From Planctomycetota bacterium (GTDB lineage: Bacteria > Planctomycetota > Phycisphaerae > Phycisphaerales > SM1A02), in the NCBI GenBank assembly GCA_003671025.1, contig QWPW01000002.1, positions 85,249 to 149,248 on the forward strand: DNA of 64,000 nt. Direction: 5' to 3'. Position 1 is the first letter of the stretch, and every line of letters begins with the position of its first letter. Positions 52,946 through 61,689 of the stretch are shown here, piece after piece. The position numbers and the translations under genes are program-made. The notes under the pieces are model-generated. The model was not told the origin of the DNA. It worked only from the letters and a program-made list of their open reading frames with translations, and did no database searches.

Positions 52946-54619
52946 ATGACCACTATGTCCCCACATTCCACCGACGAAACTATGAAGCCGCTGAGTTTCT
53001 GGGAATCCGCCACGCGTTGGACGATGTCGGTTGACCATAAGAAACTCGGCTTGATGTACATCGCCGCGGGCTTGGTCTTCTTCCTTATCGGTGGCGTCGA
53101 AGCAGCGCTCATGCGTCTGCAATTGGCTCGCGCCAACGCGGGGATCATCGATCCCGAGACCTTCAATCAACTCTTCACCATGCACGGCACCACCATGGTG
53201 TTTCTGGTGGGAATGCCGGTTTTGCTGGGCTTTGGAAACTATCTCTTACCGCTGATGGTGGGCGCGCGCGATATGGCGTTCCCTCGCCTCAACGCGTTTG
53301 GTTTCTGGCTCTTCATCTTCGGCGGCATGCTGCTGTACTTCTCGTATGTCGGTTCCGAAGGTTTATATGGAGCACCGGGCGCGCCCGATGTTGGTTGGTT
53401 CGCCTACGCGCCACTCACCAGCCGAACCTACAGCCGCGGCAACAGCACCGACTATTGGATTCTGGGCATTCTCATCAGCGGCATTGGCAGCATGACCACC
53501 GCAATCAACTTCATTGCGACGGCGATATGTATGCGTTGCCCCGGCATGACGCTCATGCGCATGCCAATGATCAGCTGGATGATGTTGGTTGTCGCCGCGT
53601 TGGTTCTGGTGGCCGTGCCCGTGCTCACCGCCGCACAAGTGATGCTGCTGTTTGATCGCTCCTTCGGCGCGCACTTCTTCGATCCACAAACCGAAGGCTC
53701 GGCGATCTTGTGGCAGCATTTGTTTTGGTTCTTCGGCCACCCCGAGGTCTACATCCTCGTGCTGCCCGCCTTCGGCTTTGTCAGCGAAATCCTGCCTGTT
53801 TTCAGCCGTAAACCGATCTTTGGCTACGGACTGATGGTCGCCGCCACCGTGGGAATTGGATTCATCGCGCTGGGCGTGTGGGCGCACCACATGTTTGTCG
53901 TGGGCATGGGACCAACGCTCGATTCGTTCTTCGCCGCGTCGACGTTTTTGATCTCTGTCCCTACAGGCATCAAGATCTTCAACTGGATCGCCACCATGTG
54001 GGGCGGACGCTTGCGCTTTCACACGCCGATGTTGTTCGTCACTGGTTTCATCGCGATGTTTGTTCTCGGTGGACTCACCGGAATCATGCTCGCGACTGTG
54101 CCGGTGGATTGGCAACTCTCCGACAGTTACTTCGTGGTGGGCCACTTCCACTATGTGCTCTTTGGCGGCACCGTGTTTGGCATCTTCGCTGCGATCTTCT
54201 ATTGGTTTCCCAAGGCGACAGGCAAGATGCTCGACGACCATCTGGGCAAGTGGAGCTTCTGGCTGTTGTTCATTGGCTTCACGCTCACCTTCATGCCCAT
54301 GCATATCTCGGGCGTGTTAGGAATGCCGCGGCGCATCTACACCTATGAAGCCGATCGTGGCTTTGAGATTTGGAATCTCATTAGCACGATTGGCGTGCCC
54401 ATTCAGATGGCCGGCGTTGCGCTGTTCCTGTGGAACGTGGTCAAGAGTCTGCGCAACGGCAAGCCCGCTGGTGACGATCCGTGGGACGGATGGACGCTCG
54501 AATGGGCGACCAGCAGTCCGCCGCCCGAGTGGAACTTTGATCGCATTCCGACTTGCACCAGCGCGCGACCGCTCTGGGATAAGAAACATCCAGAGGATCC
54601 CGATGCGCACTACGAATGA
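52946..54619 (+). CDS. ctaD: Cytochrome c oxidase subunit I (aa3 type)
   Basis: A 557-residue 12-helix catalytic subunit with heme a, heme a3 and CuB. Identifiable blocks are LFTMHGTTMVFLVGMPVLLG (heme a His), LFWFFGHPEVYILVLPAFGF with the CuB His and the Tyr-His cross-link pair, HHMFVVGMGPTLDSFFAAST (CuB His-His), ISVPTGIKIFNWIATMWGGR and VGHFHYVLFGGTVFGIFAAI (heme a3 and heme a His). The Glu of the D channel is present in GHPEVY. This is an A-type oxidase. The ATG at 52946 is used; a TTG just upstream is less likely. Confidence 0.96.
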   Translation: MTTMSPHSTDETMKPLSFWESATRWTMSVDHKKLGLMYIAAGLVFFLIGGVEAALMRLQLARANAGIIDPETFNQLFTMHGTTMVFLVGMPVLLGFGNYLLPLMVGARDMAFPRLNAFGFWLFIFGGMLLYFSYVGSEGLYGAPGAPDVGWFAYAPLTSRTYSRGNSTDYWILGILISGIGSMTTAINFIATAICMRCPGMTLMRMPMISWMMLVVAALVLVAVPVLTAAQVMLLFDRSFGAHFFDPQTEGSAILWQHLFWFFGHPEVYILVLPAFGFVSEILPVFSRKPIFGYGLMVAATVGIGFIALGVWAHHMFVVGMGPTLDSFFAASTFLISVPTGIKIFNWIATMWGGRLRFHTPMLFVTGFIAMFVLGGLTGIMLATVPVDWQLSDSYFVVGHFHYVLFGGTVFGIFAAIFYWFPKATGKMLDDHLGKWSFWLLFIGFTLTFMPMHISGVLGMPRRIYTYEADRGFEIWNLISTIGVPIQMAGVALFLWNVVKSLRNGKPAGDDPWDGWTLEWATSSPPPEWNFDRIPTCTSARPLWDKKHPEDPDAHYE

Positions 54620-54700
54620 CCGAAGGCGACGTCTTGTGCGCACCCGCTGCGCCAATCACGTCAATGTTGAATGCGCGATTGCGACCAAGGTGACGACGCG

Positions 54701-55366
54701 ATGACTTCCCTGCCTGTATCAACTTCATCTGCGATGCCCGCGTCCGCGGCGCCTCTACGCGCTGCGTATTCGCGCGCGAAAGTCGGCATGGCTTCGCTCA
54801 TCTTCATGGAGAGCGCGTTCTTCGGAACCTTCTTAGTGACCTACCTCTATTACATCGGCAAGAGTCCCGATGGTCCGCAGCCGCTCGACTGCCTTGAGCT
54901 TGGACCAGTGACCGTGAATTCGGTGTGTTTGTTTGCTTCGAGCGCGACGGTGGTGTTTGCCGTGAAAGCACTCGCGCGCGGCGCGGTCGCTGCGTTTCGC
55001 ACGTGGCTGCTGATCACGATCCTCTTAGGACTCGAATTCATCGTGGGCACGGGGTTGGAGTGGAACACGCTCATCAACGAGAAGGGCCTCACCATCGCGT
55101 CGAACGCGTTTGGTACCAACTACTACTCGTTGGTCGGTTTCCACGCGTTCCACGTGATCATCGGACTGCTCATCCTGATAGGAATCTTGGTGCTCTCGCT
55201 CACCGGTTGCATCGATCCGCGACGCGATCACGCGCGCATTGACGTCGCCACTTGGTACTGGCACTTCGTTGATGCGGTGTGGATCTTTGTGTTCGCGCTC
55301 GTGTACTTCATTGGTCGCGTTCCGCAAGACTTCGTTGGGCACATCCCCGTCGGAGGTGGCCTGTGA
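54701..55366 (+). CDS. ctaE: Cytochrome c oxidase subunit III
   Basis: A 221-residue five-helix subunit III, without cofactors, which stabilises the oxidase. It shows GMASLIFMESAFFGTFLVTY, EFIVGTGLEWNTLINEKGLT, YYSLVGFHAFHVIIGLLILI and VATWYWHFVDAVWIFVFALV, including the diagnostic FHxxHVxxG and WHFVDxVW blocks. The ATG at 54701 has an AGGTGA ribosome site; an earlier ATG at 54671 is possible. The stop overlaps the start of the next gene (GTGA). Confidence 0.93.
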   Translation: MTSLPVSTSSAMPASAAPLRAAYSRAKVGMASLIFMESAFFGTFLVTYLYYIGKSPDGPQPLDCLELGPVTVNSVCLFASSATVVFAVKALARGAVAAFRTWLLITILLGLEFIVGTGLEWNTLINEKGLTIASNAFGTNYYSLVGFHAFHVIIGLLILIGILVLSLTGCIDPRRDHARIDVATWYWHFVDAVWIFVFALVYFIGRVPQDFVGHIPVGGGL

Positions 55367-56214
55367 ACGCCCCTCAAACGCACGGCAAAAACGCCGAAAC
55401 GCCTCACGTCGACGAACTGCCCTATCTGCGCGCGATTCCGCGGCCAACGCAATGGCCGCTGGTGACTGCGTTCGGTTGTTCGCTCATGTTCGCGGGCATC
55501 GTCACCCACTGGGCGGTCAGCGTGGTCGGCGCGGCAGCGGCGTTGATCGGAATCATCGGTTGGTTCCGTGAAGTATTCCCGCATGAAGTGACCGAAGAGA
55601 TTCCCGTCATCGATTGCGATGTTCCTCTGCCCGCGCCAACATTCATCCCGCGCGCGCCGCATGTCGCGCACACACGACGCATCGTCCCTGAGGCGATTCA
55701 TCCGTATCGCAGTGGAATCTGGGGCGGTTTGATGGGAGCTGCGGCGATGGCCGTAGTCGCCGCTGCATGGGGAATCATCGACGCAGGAAGTGTGTGGCTT
55801 CCGATCAATCTTCTCGCGGGCATTCTCATGCCTTCGGTTGGTGAAGCATCACTCGAGGCGCTCAAGAGTTTCAACGGCGGATGGTTTACCGCTGCGGTCA
55901 TGCTCCATCTGGTGTTGAGCTTGTTGGTGGGAACGATCTTCGTCGTCGCGCTTCCCATGATGCCCAAACGTCCGCTGATTGCAGGCGGATTGATCGGCCC
56001 CATCATTTGGACCGGCGTGGCGTGGGCGAGTTTGCATGTGGTGAACCCTGCGCTCGAGCAACACATCTCGTGGCCGTGGTTCCTCGCGAGCCAAATCGCG
56101 TTTGGATTCGTGTGCGGCGGAACGATTGCGCGCTTCAACATGGTGCGACTCCAACTAGGACAAACGTTGGCACAACGACTCGATGTCGAACAAGCGGACG
56201 GAGGCGCACGATGA
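55363..56214 (+). CDS. Membrane protein of the respiratory operon (possible oxidase accessory subunit)
   Basis: A 283-residue integral membrane protein. It starts with GTG at 55363, which overlaps the stop of ctaE, and has a GGAGG ribosome site 6 bases before. The cytoplasmic N-tail is followed by two helices (LVTAFGCSLMFAGIVTHWAV and a second near 60-80). A loop with IPVIDCDVPLPAPTFIPRAP has Cys and Pro residues, and about five more helices follow after residue 120. In Phycisphaerales such a gene may occupy the subunit IV place. I do not recognise a named family and only the position supports a role in oxidase or bc complex assembly or structure. The stop overlaps the diheme cytochrome gene (ATGA at 56211). 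Confidence 0.7.
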   Translation: MNAPQTHGKNAETPHVDELPYLRAIPRPTQWPLVTAFGCSLMFAGIVTHWAVSVVGAAAALIGIIGWFREVFPHEVTEEIPVIDCDVPLPAPTFIPRAPHVAHTRRIVPEAIHPYRSGIWGGLMGAAAMAVVAAAWGIIDAGSVWLPINLLAGILMPSVGEASLEALKSFNGGWFTAAVMLHLVLSLLVGTIFVVALPMMPKRPLIAGGLIGPIIWTGVAWASLHVVNPALEQHISWPWFLASQIAFGFVCGGTIARFNMVRLQLGQTLAQRLDVEQADGGAR

Positions 56215-57002
56215 TCCGCCCGATGATGCGAGTGAACACCGCGGTCGCACTGACGATCGCCCTTGCGTCACTCGCTGCATGCGATCAATTGCCGGGCAAG
56301 CCCGCGTTGCGCGTGGCGCCGCCAACGCTTGACACTGCTGCGGGATTTGCTGGGTTTTACAGCGAAAATTGCGCGGGCTGTCACGGCGCTGATGGAACGC
56401 AAGGACCCGCGCGGCCCATGCGTGACGCGGTATATCTCGCGGCCGTTCCCGACGACGCGATGTTCAACATGCTGCGCAACGGTATTGAGGGCACGCGCAT
56501 GCCCGGCTTCGGCGGCAACCGAATCACTGCTGTCGATGACGCGGCGTTGACTGCGTTTGTCAAAGGCATGCGCACAGCGTGGGGCAACGCGAGTGCGACC
56601 GCGCCGACGAACATCGCGTGGGCACATCAGCCCGGCAAAGCAGACGCCGAACATGGACGTGAACTCTTCGATGCGCGTTGCGTGAGTTGTCATCCGCGCA
56701 CGCAACCAGTGGGATCAAGTGCGACTGTTTCGGGCAGCGTGACTGATCCCTTCTATCTGCGACTGGTGAGCGATCAACATCTGCGCACCAGCATCGTCTT
56801 TGGTCGCAATGATTTGAACAGCGCTCCCGCAAACATGCCGAGCGCGGCGGGTCCGTTTCAAGATGGCAACGGTCAGCGCGTCGATGGCGCGCTCTCCTCT
56901 TCTGATGTCGACGATCTCGTCGCCTATCTCTCAGGCTTGCGCAGTAGTCCGCTGTACGCACCGCCGACTTCAGCGGCGCAATCGAAGGATGAAACGAAGT
57001 GA
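56211..57002 (+). CDS. Diheme cytochrome c lipoprotein
   Basis: A 263-residue lipoprotein with lipobox SLAACDQ (Cys near 24). There are two cytochrome c domains: heme motif CAGCH with Cys54 and Cys57, and a second CVSCH with Cys157 and Cys160. Likely distal Met residues lie in GIEGTRMPGFGG and in PANMPSAAG. It probably carries electrons between the bc-type complex and the caa3 oxidase, whose subunits it is encoded between. Both start and stop are overlapped (ATGA at 56211; GTGA at 56999). Confidence 0.88.
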   Translation: MIRPMMRVNTAVALTIALASLAACDQLPGKPALRVAPPTLDTAAGFAGFYSENCAGCHGADGTQGPARPMRDAVYLAAVPDDAMFNMLRNGIEGTRMPGFGGNRITAVDDAALTAFVKGMRTAWGNASATAPTNIAWAHQPGKADAEHGRELFDARCVSCHPRTQPVGSSATVSGSVTDPFYLRLVSDQHLRTSIVFGRNDLNSAPANMPSAAGPFQDGNGQRVDGALSSSDVDDLVAYLSGLRSSPLYAPPTSAAQSKDETK

Positions 57003-57586
57003 ACCAACACGACCCATCGAACAAGCCCGCAGCAAACGAATCGGCGGCGAACAAACCAACGAACCCCGCACCATGCGGCGGTTGTGGCGCGGGCGCATCT
57101 GAGAATCGCCGCGGCTTTCTCTTCGCCGCCGGCACCACCTTGCTCACCATCGGCGGCGCGCTCGCAGCGGTTCCCATCGTGGGCGCAGCGCTCGCTCCCG
57201 CGGCCAATCGCAATCCCAACAAGTGGTTGCCGTTGGCAAAGACCGACACCTTCGTGCCCGGCGACACCGTGTTGATGAAGTTCACCAATCCGTGGAGCAC
57301 GCCTGATGACGGCGTGTCGCGCGAGAACGCGTGCTACGTGCGATGTCTGGAACCAGGCAAATTCCAGGTGTTTGCGGTGAATTGCGCGCACCTTGGTTGT
57401 CCCGTCGAGTGGTTCGAACAATCACGTCTCTTCATGTGCCCTTGCCACGGTGGCGTCTATTACGAAGATGGTTCACGCGCGTCTGGTCCACCACCACGGG
57501 GACTGTTTGAGTACGAGTGGCGATTGACCGACGGCAACCTCGAGATCCTCGGCGGGCGACTGCCTGGCTTGCAGGAGGGGACCTGA
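56999..57586 (+). CDS. Rieske iron-sulfur protein of the cytochrome bc complex
   Basis: A 195-residue Rieske protein with GTG start at 56999. The polar N-tail includes CGGCGAGASENRRGFLF, with a twin-arginine-like RRGFLF just ahead of a membrane helix (about 40-65), fitting Tat export and membrane anchoring. The [2Fe-2S] ligands are in NCAHLGCPV and MCPCHGGVY (Cys, His, Cys, His), followed by the Pro loop SGPPPRGLFEY. The extra CxxC near residue 26 is unusual and cannot be a Rieske ligand. It passes electrons from quinol to the cytochrome c of the adjacent cytochrome b fusion. Confidence 0.93.
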   Translation: MNQHDPSNKPAANESAANKPTNPAPCGGCGAGASENRRGFLFAAGTTLLTIGGALAAVPIVGAALAPAANRNPNKWLPLAKTDTFVPGDTVLMKFTNPWSTPDDGVSRENACYVRCLEPGKFQVFAVNCAHLGCPVEWFEQSRLFMCPCHGGVYYEDGSRASGPPPRGLFEYEWRLTDGNLEILGGRLPGLQEGT

Positions 57587-57587
57587 G

Positions 57588-59108
57588 ATGTCAGAAATGA
57601 CGCCAAAACGTGCCATTTTTGACGCGCTGAACTGGCTCGATGAGCGCACTGGTCTCTTCTGGATTCTCCGTCGCAGCGTCTTCCATCGCGTGCCGCGCAA
57701 CGCGAAGTGGTGGTACGTCTTCGGCAGCGCGACCATGATGTTCTTCACGATTCAGATCGTGACCGGCATTGTGCTCGCGATGTTCTATGCGCCGAGCGCC
57801 GCGCAGGCATACGAGAGTCTCGTCTACATCAACGAACAAGTTCCCTTTGGTTGGATGCTCCGCGCGATGCACGGCTGGAGCTCCAACGCGATGTGCTTGA
57901 TGATGTTGGTGCACATGATGCAAGTGTTCTTGCATGGCAGTTACAAGTATCCGCGCGAGCTCACTTGGGTCGCTGGTGTGTTTCTTTGCTTGACCACGCT
58001 TGGACTCGCGTTCACGGGACAGATCATGCGTTGGGATGCCGACGCCTATTGGGGTCTTGGCATTGGCGCCGCGATCATGGATCGTGCGCCTGGCATCGGC
58101 AATCAACTGCGCGCGGTCATGCTCGGTGGCCCGCAGATTTCTGGCGCGACGCTCTCGCGCTTCTTTGCGCTGCATGTGTTCATCTTGCCCGGCTCGGCCA
58201 TTGCGCTGATTGGATTTCATCTCTACTCAGTGTTGCGTCAAGGCATCAGCGAAATGCCCAAGGCGGGCGAACCCGTCGTGCCTGCGACCTATCGCAAGGA
58301 GTACGAAGAGCGCACGCATAAGACTGGCGTCCCCTTCTATCCCGATGCGGCGCGGCGCGACATGGTGTTCTGCGGCGCGGCGCTCATTGTGCTCATCGGC
58401 ATCGCCGCATGGTTTGGTCCGATGGGTCCCGGCGAACTTCCTGATCCCACGATCATCGAAGCGTCGCCGCGACCAGACGGCTTGTTCTTGTGGATTTACT
58501 CGGCACTTGCGCTGCTTCCGCCCGCGAGCGAAACATTCTTGCTCTTAGCCGTGCCACCAGTGGCGATCGCATTTCTCGCGGCGATTCCCTTCATCTTCAA
58601 TCGTGGTGAACGCGCTCCGTCGCAGCGACCAGTCTCTGTGCTCATCGTGGTGCTGCTGTGCACAGCCATCGGCGTGCTCACATGGTTAGGCATGAGTTCG
58701 CCGTGGGGTCCGAAGATGGATGCATGGACATCGACGCCGACCGCGGTGCAGTACTTGCAGCAACGCACACCGCTTGAGTTGCAAGGCGCGCTTGAGTTTC
58801 AGTTTGCGCAGTGCCGCAACTGTCACGCCATCGACGACGCAGGCGGACAGCGCGGACCTGATTTGACTGATGTCGCGACGCGTCTCTCATGGGATCAGTT
58901 GATGCGACAGATTCAACAAGGCGGCGGAAACATGCCGGCATACGGCAAGGCGCTTTCGAGTTCGGAGATGCAAGCGTTGGTTGCGTTCTTGTCCACGCTT
59001 GATGGTGGCGATCTCGCAGCAACACTTCCCGGCGCGCTCGAGCAGCAACCTGCACGCGATGCGGTGCCGCAAGCGGATGCGAATCCAGCCGCGAACAGTT
59101 CTCGGTGA
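57588..59108 (+). CDS. Cytochrome b of the bc complex fused to a C-terminal cytochrome c domain
   Basis: A 506-residue protein. The N-terminal b6-like part (about 25-215) has the heme-binding His pairs in RAMHGWSSNAMCLMMLVHMM and ALHVFILPGSAIALIGFHLY. A shorter subunit IV-like part with about three helices follows; the Qo PEWY motif is not seen as such in the place where I expect it (GPMGPGELPDPTIIEASPRP), though this segment takes that position. Near residue 409-413 a CRNCH heme motif begins a cytochrome c domain, with the distal Met in GGNMPAYGKALSSSEMQALV. This cytochrome b-c fusion lets the Rieske protein reduce an attached heme c. The gene starts 1 base after the Rieske stop. Confidence 0.9.
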   Translation: MSEMTPKRAIFDALNWLDERTGLFWILRRSVFHRVPRNAKWWYVFGSATMMFFTIQIVTGIVLAMFYAPSAAQAYESLVYINEQVPFGWMLRAMHGWSSNAMCLMMLVHMMQVFLHGSYKYPRELTWVAGVFLCLTTLGLAFTGQIMRWDADAYWGLGIGAAIMDRAPGIGNQLRAVMLGGPQISGATLSRFFALHVFILPGSAIALIGFHLYSVLRQGISEMPKAGEPVVPATYRKEYEERTHKTGVPFYPDAARRDMVFCGAALIVLIGIAAWFGPMGPGELPDPTIIEASPRPDGLFLWIYSALALLPPASETFLLLAVPPVAIAFLAAIPFIFNRGERAPSQRPVSVLIVVLLCTAIGVLTWLGMSSPWGPKMDAWTSTPTAVQYLQQRTPLELQGALEFQFAQCRNCHAIDDAGGQRGPDLTDVATRLSWDQLMRQIQQGGGNMPAYGKALSSSEMQALVAFLSTLDGGDLAATLPGALEQQPARDAVPQADANPAANSSR

Positions 59109-59151
59109 GTCATGACCTCATGCAACGCATCCGTGATGGATCAACTCTTGC

Positions 59152-61689
59152 ATGAGCACCAATGTTCACGGCCTCTTGCTTCCGCTGATGACGCGATGCG
59201 CGCCGTCATCGTTGGCGCAGTCGTCGACCGATGATGGCGCGACAGTTGCGTGGTTGAGTGACAACGCCCCGTGGACGATTGCGCCGTGGGTTTTCGCCGC
59301 GTGCTGCCTCTCGTGTTTCATCTACACGCGCGGTTGGTGCGCTTTGCGCGCCAAGAGCTCCGCCACCCGCGCGCGCTACGGAATCCCGCAGATTGCTGCG
59401 TTTTTCGCGGGTTGGGTCGCGTTGCTTTTCGCCATCGCGTCGCCACTTGATGCATTCGCCGGGCGCGCGCTCACGGCGCACATGGTGCAACACATGGTGC
59501 TCACCATCGTCGCGCCGCCGCTGTTGTGGCTCGGGTCGCCCGCGATGCCCATGCTCTTTGGACTGCCGCGCGCACTGCGATTGGAAATCGTCGCCCCGCT
59601 TCTCGCCGCGCCATTGGTGCGCACACTCATGCGTTTCGCGGCGCATCCGCTGGTGGGATGGATTGCGCTCACGTTGGTCACGCTCATGTGGCATGTTCCC
59701 GCTGCGTACGAACTCGCACTACGCGATGTGCGCTGGCATCGCCTCGAACACTTCACCATGCTCGCGGCGGGATTGCTCTTCTGGCTCGCGATCATCGAAC
59801 CATTTCCTTATCGACGCCGTTGGCCGCGCATCGCGATGGTTCCGTATCTGGTCGCGGCTGATCTCTCCAACACGATTGTCGCGGCGTCGCTCGCGTTTTC
59901 GAGCGGCGTGATTTATCCGTGGTACGCATCGATTGGACTTGCGCGCGGAGTCGATGCGCTTGCCGATCAGAAACTCGCCGCAGGAATCATGTGGGTCCCC
60001 GGCAGCGTCGCGTATCTCGTGCCCGCGATGGTGATCGTGGCGGCGCGACTTCTGCCTCGTCACGCATTCGGTGTGCCGCGCGACAACGAATCTGCGCGAC
60101 CGTTGCGCTCACTCGCGTTGCCCGTGCTGCAACGCGTGACAACGCCGCAAAGCAGTGCGAACTCGAAAACCAACGATTTCCTGCGGATTCCCGTGATTGG
60201 CGCCGTACTTCGTTCGCCACGGGGACGATTGATGTTGCGCGTCGCGCTGCTCATCGCGGCCATGTTGGTGGTCCTCGACGGGCTCCTCGGCGCAGACGCA
60301 GCACCGATGAATCTCGCGGGCACATTTCCATGGACCCATTGGCGCGGCGTTGCGGTGATTGCGATCTTGGCGCTAGGCAACGTCGCGTGCATGGCTTGTC
60401 CGTTGATCGCGCCGCGCACCGTGCTTCGTCGTTGGATTCGTCCGATGCGCGCGTGGCCTGTCGCACTGCGCTCGAAATGGATGGCGGTCGTGTTGATGGT
60501 CGTGTGGCTCGTCTCCTACGAAGCGTTTGATTTGTGGGACAGCCCGTTCGCCACGGCGTTGTTGATTCTCGGTTTCATCGCCGCGGCGACCGCGGTGGAT
60601 TTGCTCTTCGAAGGCGCAAGCTTCTGTCGCTATGTCTGTCCGTTGGGTCAGTATCAAATGATGCTCTCGACCGTCGCGCCGCGCGAAGTGCGCGTGCTCG
60701 ACACAGAGGTGTGCGCAAAGTGCACCACCCACGATTGCATCAAAGGACGAGTCGCGATCAACAGCGCGACGGGCAAGAGCGAAGTTCACCCCGGATGCGG
60801 ATTAGGCTTGTTTCTGCCGAAAAAATCGGGAAACCTCGACTGCACCTTCTGTCTCGATTGCGTGTCCGCGTGTCCTCACGGAAACATCGGCGTCGTGGCA
60901 GTCACGCGCGGCGCTGACCTCGCGCGTGCAAGTTGGCGCAGCGGAATTGGTTCGCTCGCGAATCGCGTTGACATCGGCGTGCTCGCAAGCATCTTCACCG
61001 TGGGCGCGATCGCAAACGCTGCCGGCATGACCGCGCCCGTCGTTGCTGCGATCGAAGAGGCGAGAGACATGCTCGCGACTCTCGTCGGCATGGTGACCGA
61101 CATTCACCCGTACTACATCGTGCGCGATTCGTTCATGCAGGGACTGTTCGTGCTCGCGGCGATTGCGCTGGGCGTCGCAGTGATCGCATGGGCGAGTGGA
61201 ATGCTGCGCGTCACGCAATCGCTCGCCAGCGATGAAACATACGCGCAGCAATTCACGCGCGTCGCGCTGGCAAGTGTTCCGCTGGGCGCGTCGGTGTGGC
61301 TGGTGCACTTTGGATTTCATTTGGTGACGGGTTGGCCCACCGGCGCCGCATCGATTCAACGGGTGTTGCACGATCTCTCGTTGGTGCGCGAACTCCCAAC
61401 GCCCATCCTCAGTTGTTGCGTTGCTCCGCCATCATGGTTGATCAACGCGGAGTTACTCGCGCTTTCACTGGGACTTTCTGCGTCTTTGGGCGTGTTGTGG
61501 TGGAGCATCGATGCGCTCACGCAGCGCAGCGCAACAGCAGCGCGTGTGAGCCCATCAAGAATCACCATGCGTTTCCTCGCGCCCGCGTGCGTGATGATTC
61601 TCTTGTGGGCCGTCATGGCGTGGGTGGTGTTTCAACCCATGGAAATGCGCGGCACGTCGGGCTTCGCGGTGGCGGAGTTGCCGCAATGA
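59152..61689 (+). CDS. Fusion of CtaG copper-assembly factor and CcoG/NapH-like polyferredoxin
   Basis: An 845-residue membrane protein with two parts. Residues about 40-310 match the caa3-type CtaG family, seven helices involved in CuB assembly of cytochrome oxidase: IASPLDAFAGRALTAHMVQH, MVLTIVAPPLLWLG, then LVTLMWHVPAAYELALRDVR. Residues about 355-845 resemble NapH/NosR/CcoG polyferredoxins, with a membrane Cys motif CMACP (413-417), a second CRYVCP (492-497), and two iron-sulfur groups, Cys521-AK-Cys524 with Cys528, and Cys564-x2-Cys567-x2-Cys570-x3-Cys574-Pro. CcoG is known as a cupric reductase for oxidase assembly, so the fusion would join copper reduction to copper insertion. It lies inside the oxidase operon. 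No close start alternative; 43 bases separate it from the cytochrome b gene. Confidence 0.88.
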   Translation: MSTNVHGLLLPLMTRCAPSSLAQSSTDDGATVAWLSDNAPWTIAPWVFAACCLSCFIYTRGWCALRAKSSATRARYGIPQIAAFFAGWVALLFAIASPLDAFAGRALTAHMVQHMVLTIVAPPLLWLGSPAMPMLFGLPRALRLEIVAPLLAAPLVRTLMRFAAHPLVGWIALTLVTLMWHVPAAYELALRDVRWHRLEHFTMLAAGLLFWLAIIEPFPYRRRWPRIAMVPYLVAADLSNTIVAASLAFSSGVIYPWYASIGLARGVDALADQKLAAGIMWVPGSVAYLVPAMVIVAARLLPRHAFGVPRDNESARPLRSLALPVLQRVTTPQSSANSKTNDFLRIPVIGAVLRSPRGRLMLRVALLIAAMLVVLDGLLGADAAPMNLAGTFPWTHWRGVAVIAILALGNVACMACPLIAPRTVLRRWIRPMRAWPVALRSKWMAVVLMVVWLVSYEAFDLWDSPFATALLILGFIAAATAVDLLFEGASFCRYVCPLGQYQMMLSTVAPREVRVLDTEVCAKCTTHDCIKGRVAINSATGKSEVHPGCGLGLFLPKKSGNLDCTFCLDCVSACPHGNIGVVAVTRGADLARASWRSGIGSLANRVDIGVLASIFTVGAIANAAGMTAPVVAAIEEARDMLATLVGMVTDIHPYYIVRDSFMQGLFVLAAIALGVAVIAWASGMLRVTQSLASDETYAQQFTRVALASVPLGASVWLVHFGFHLVTGWPTGAASIQRVLHDLSLVRELPTPILSCCVAPPSWLINAELLALSLGLSASLGVLWWSIDALTQRSATAARVSPSRITMRFLAPACVMILLWAVMAWVVFQPMEMRGTSGFAVAELPQ

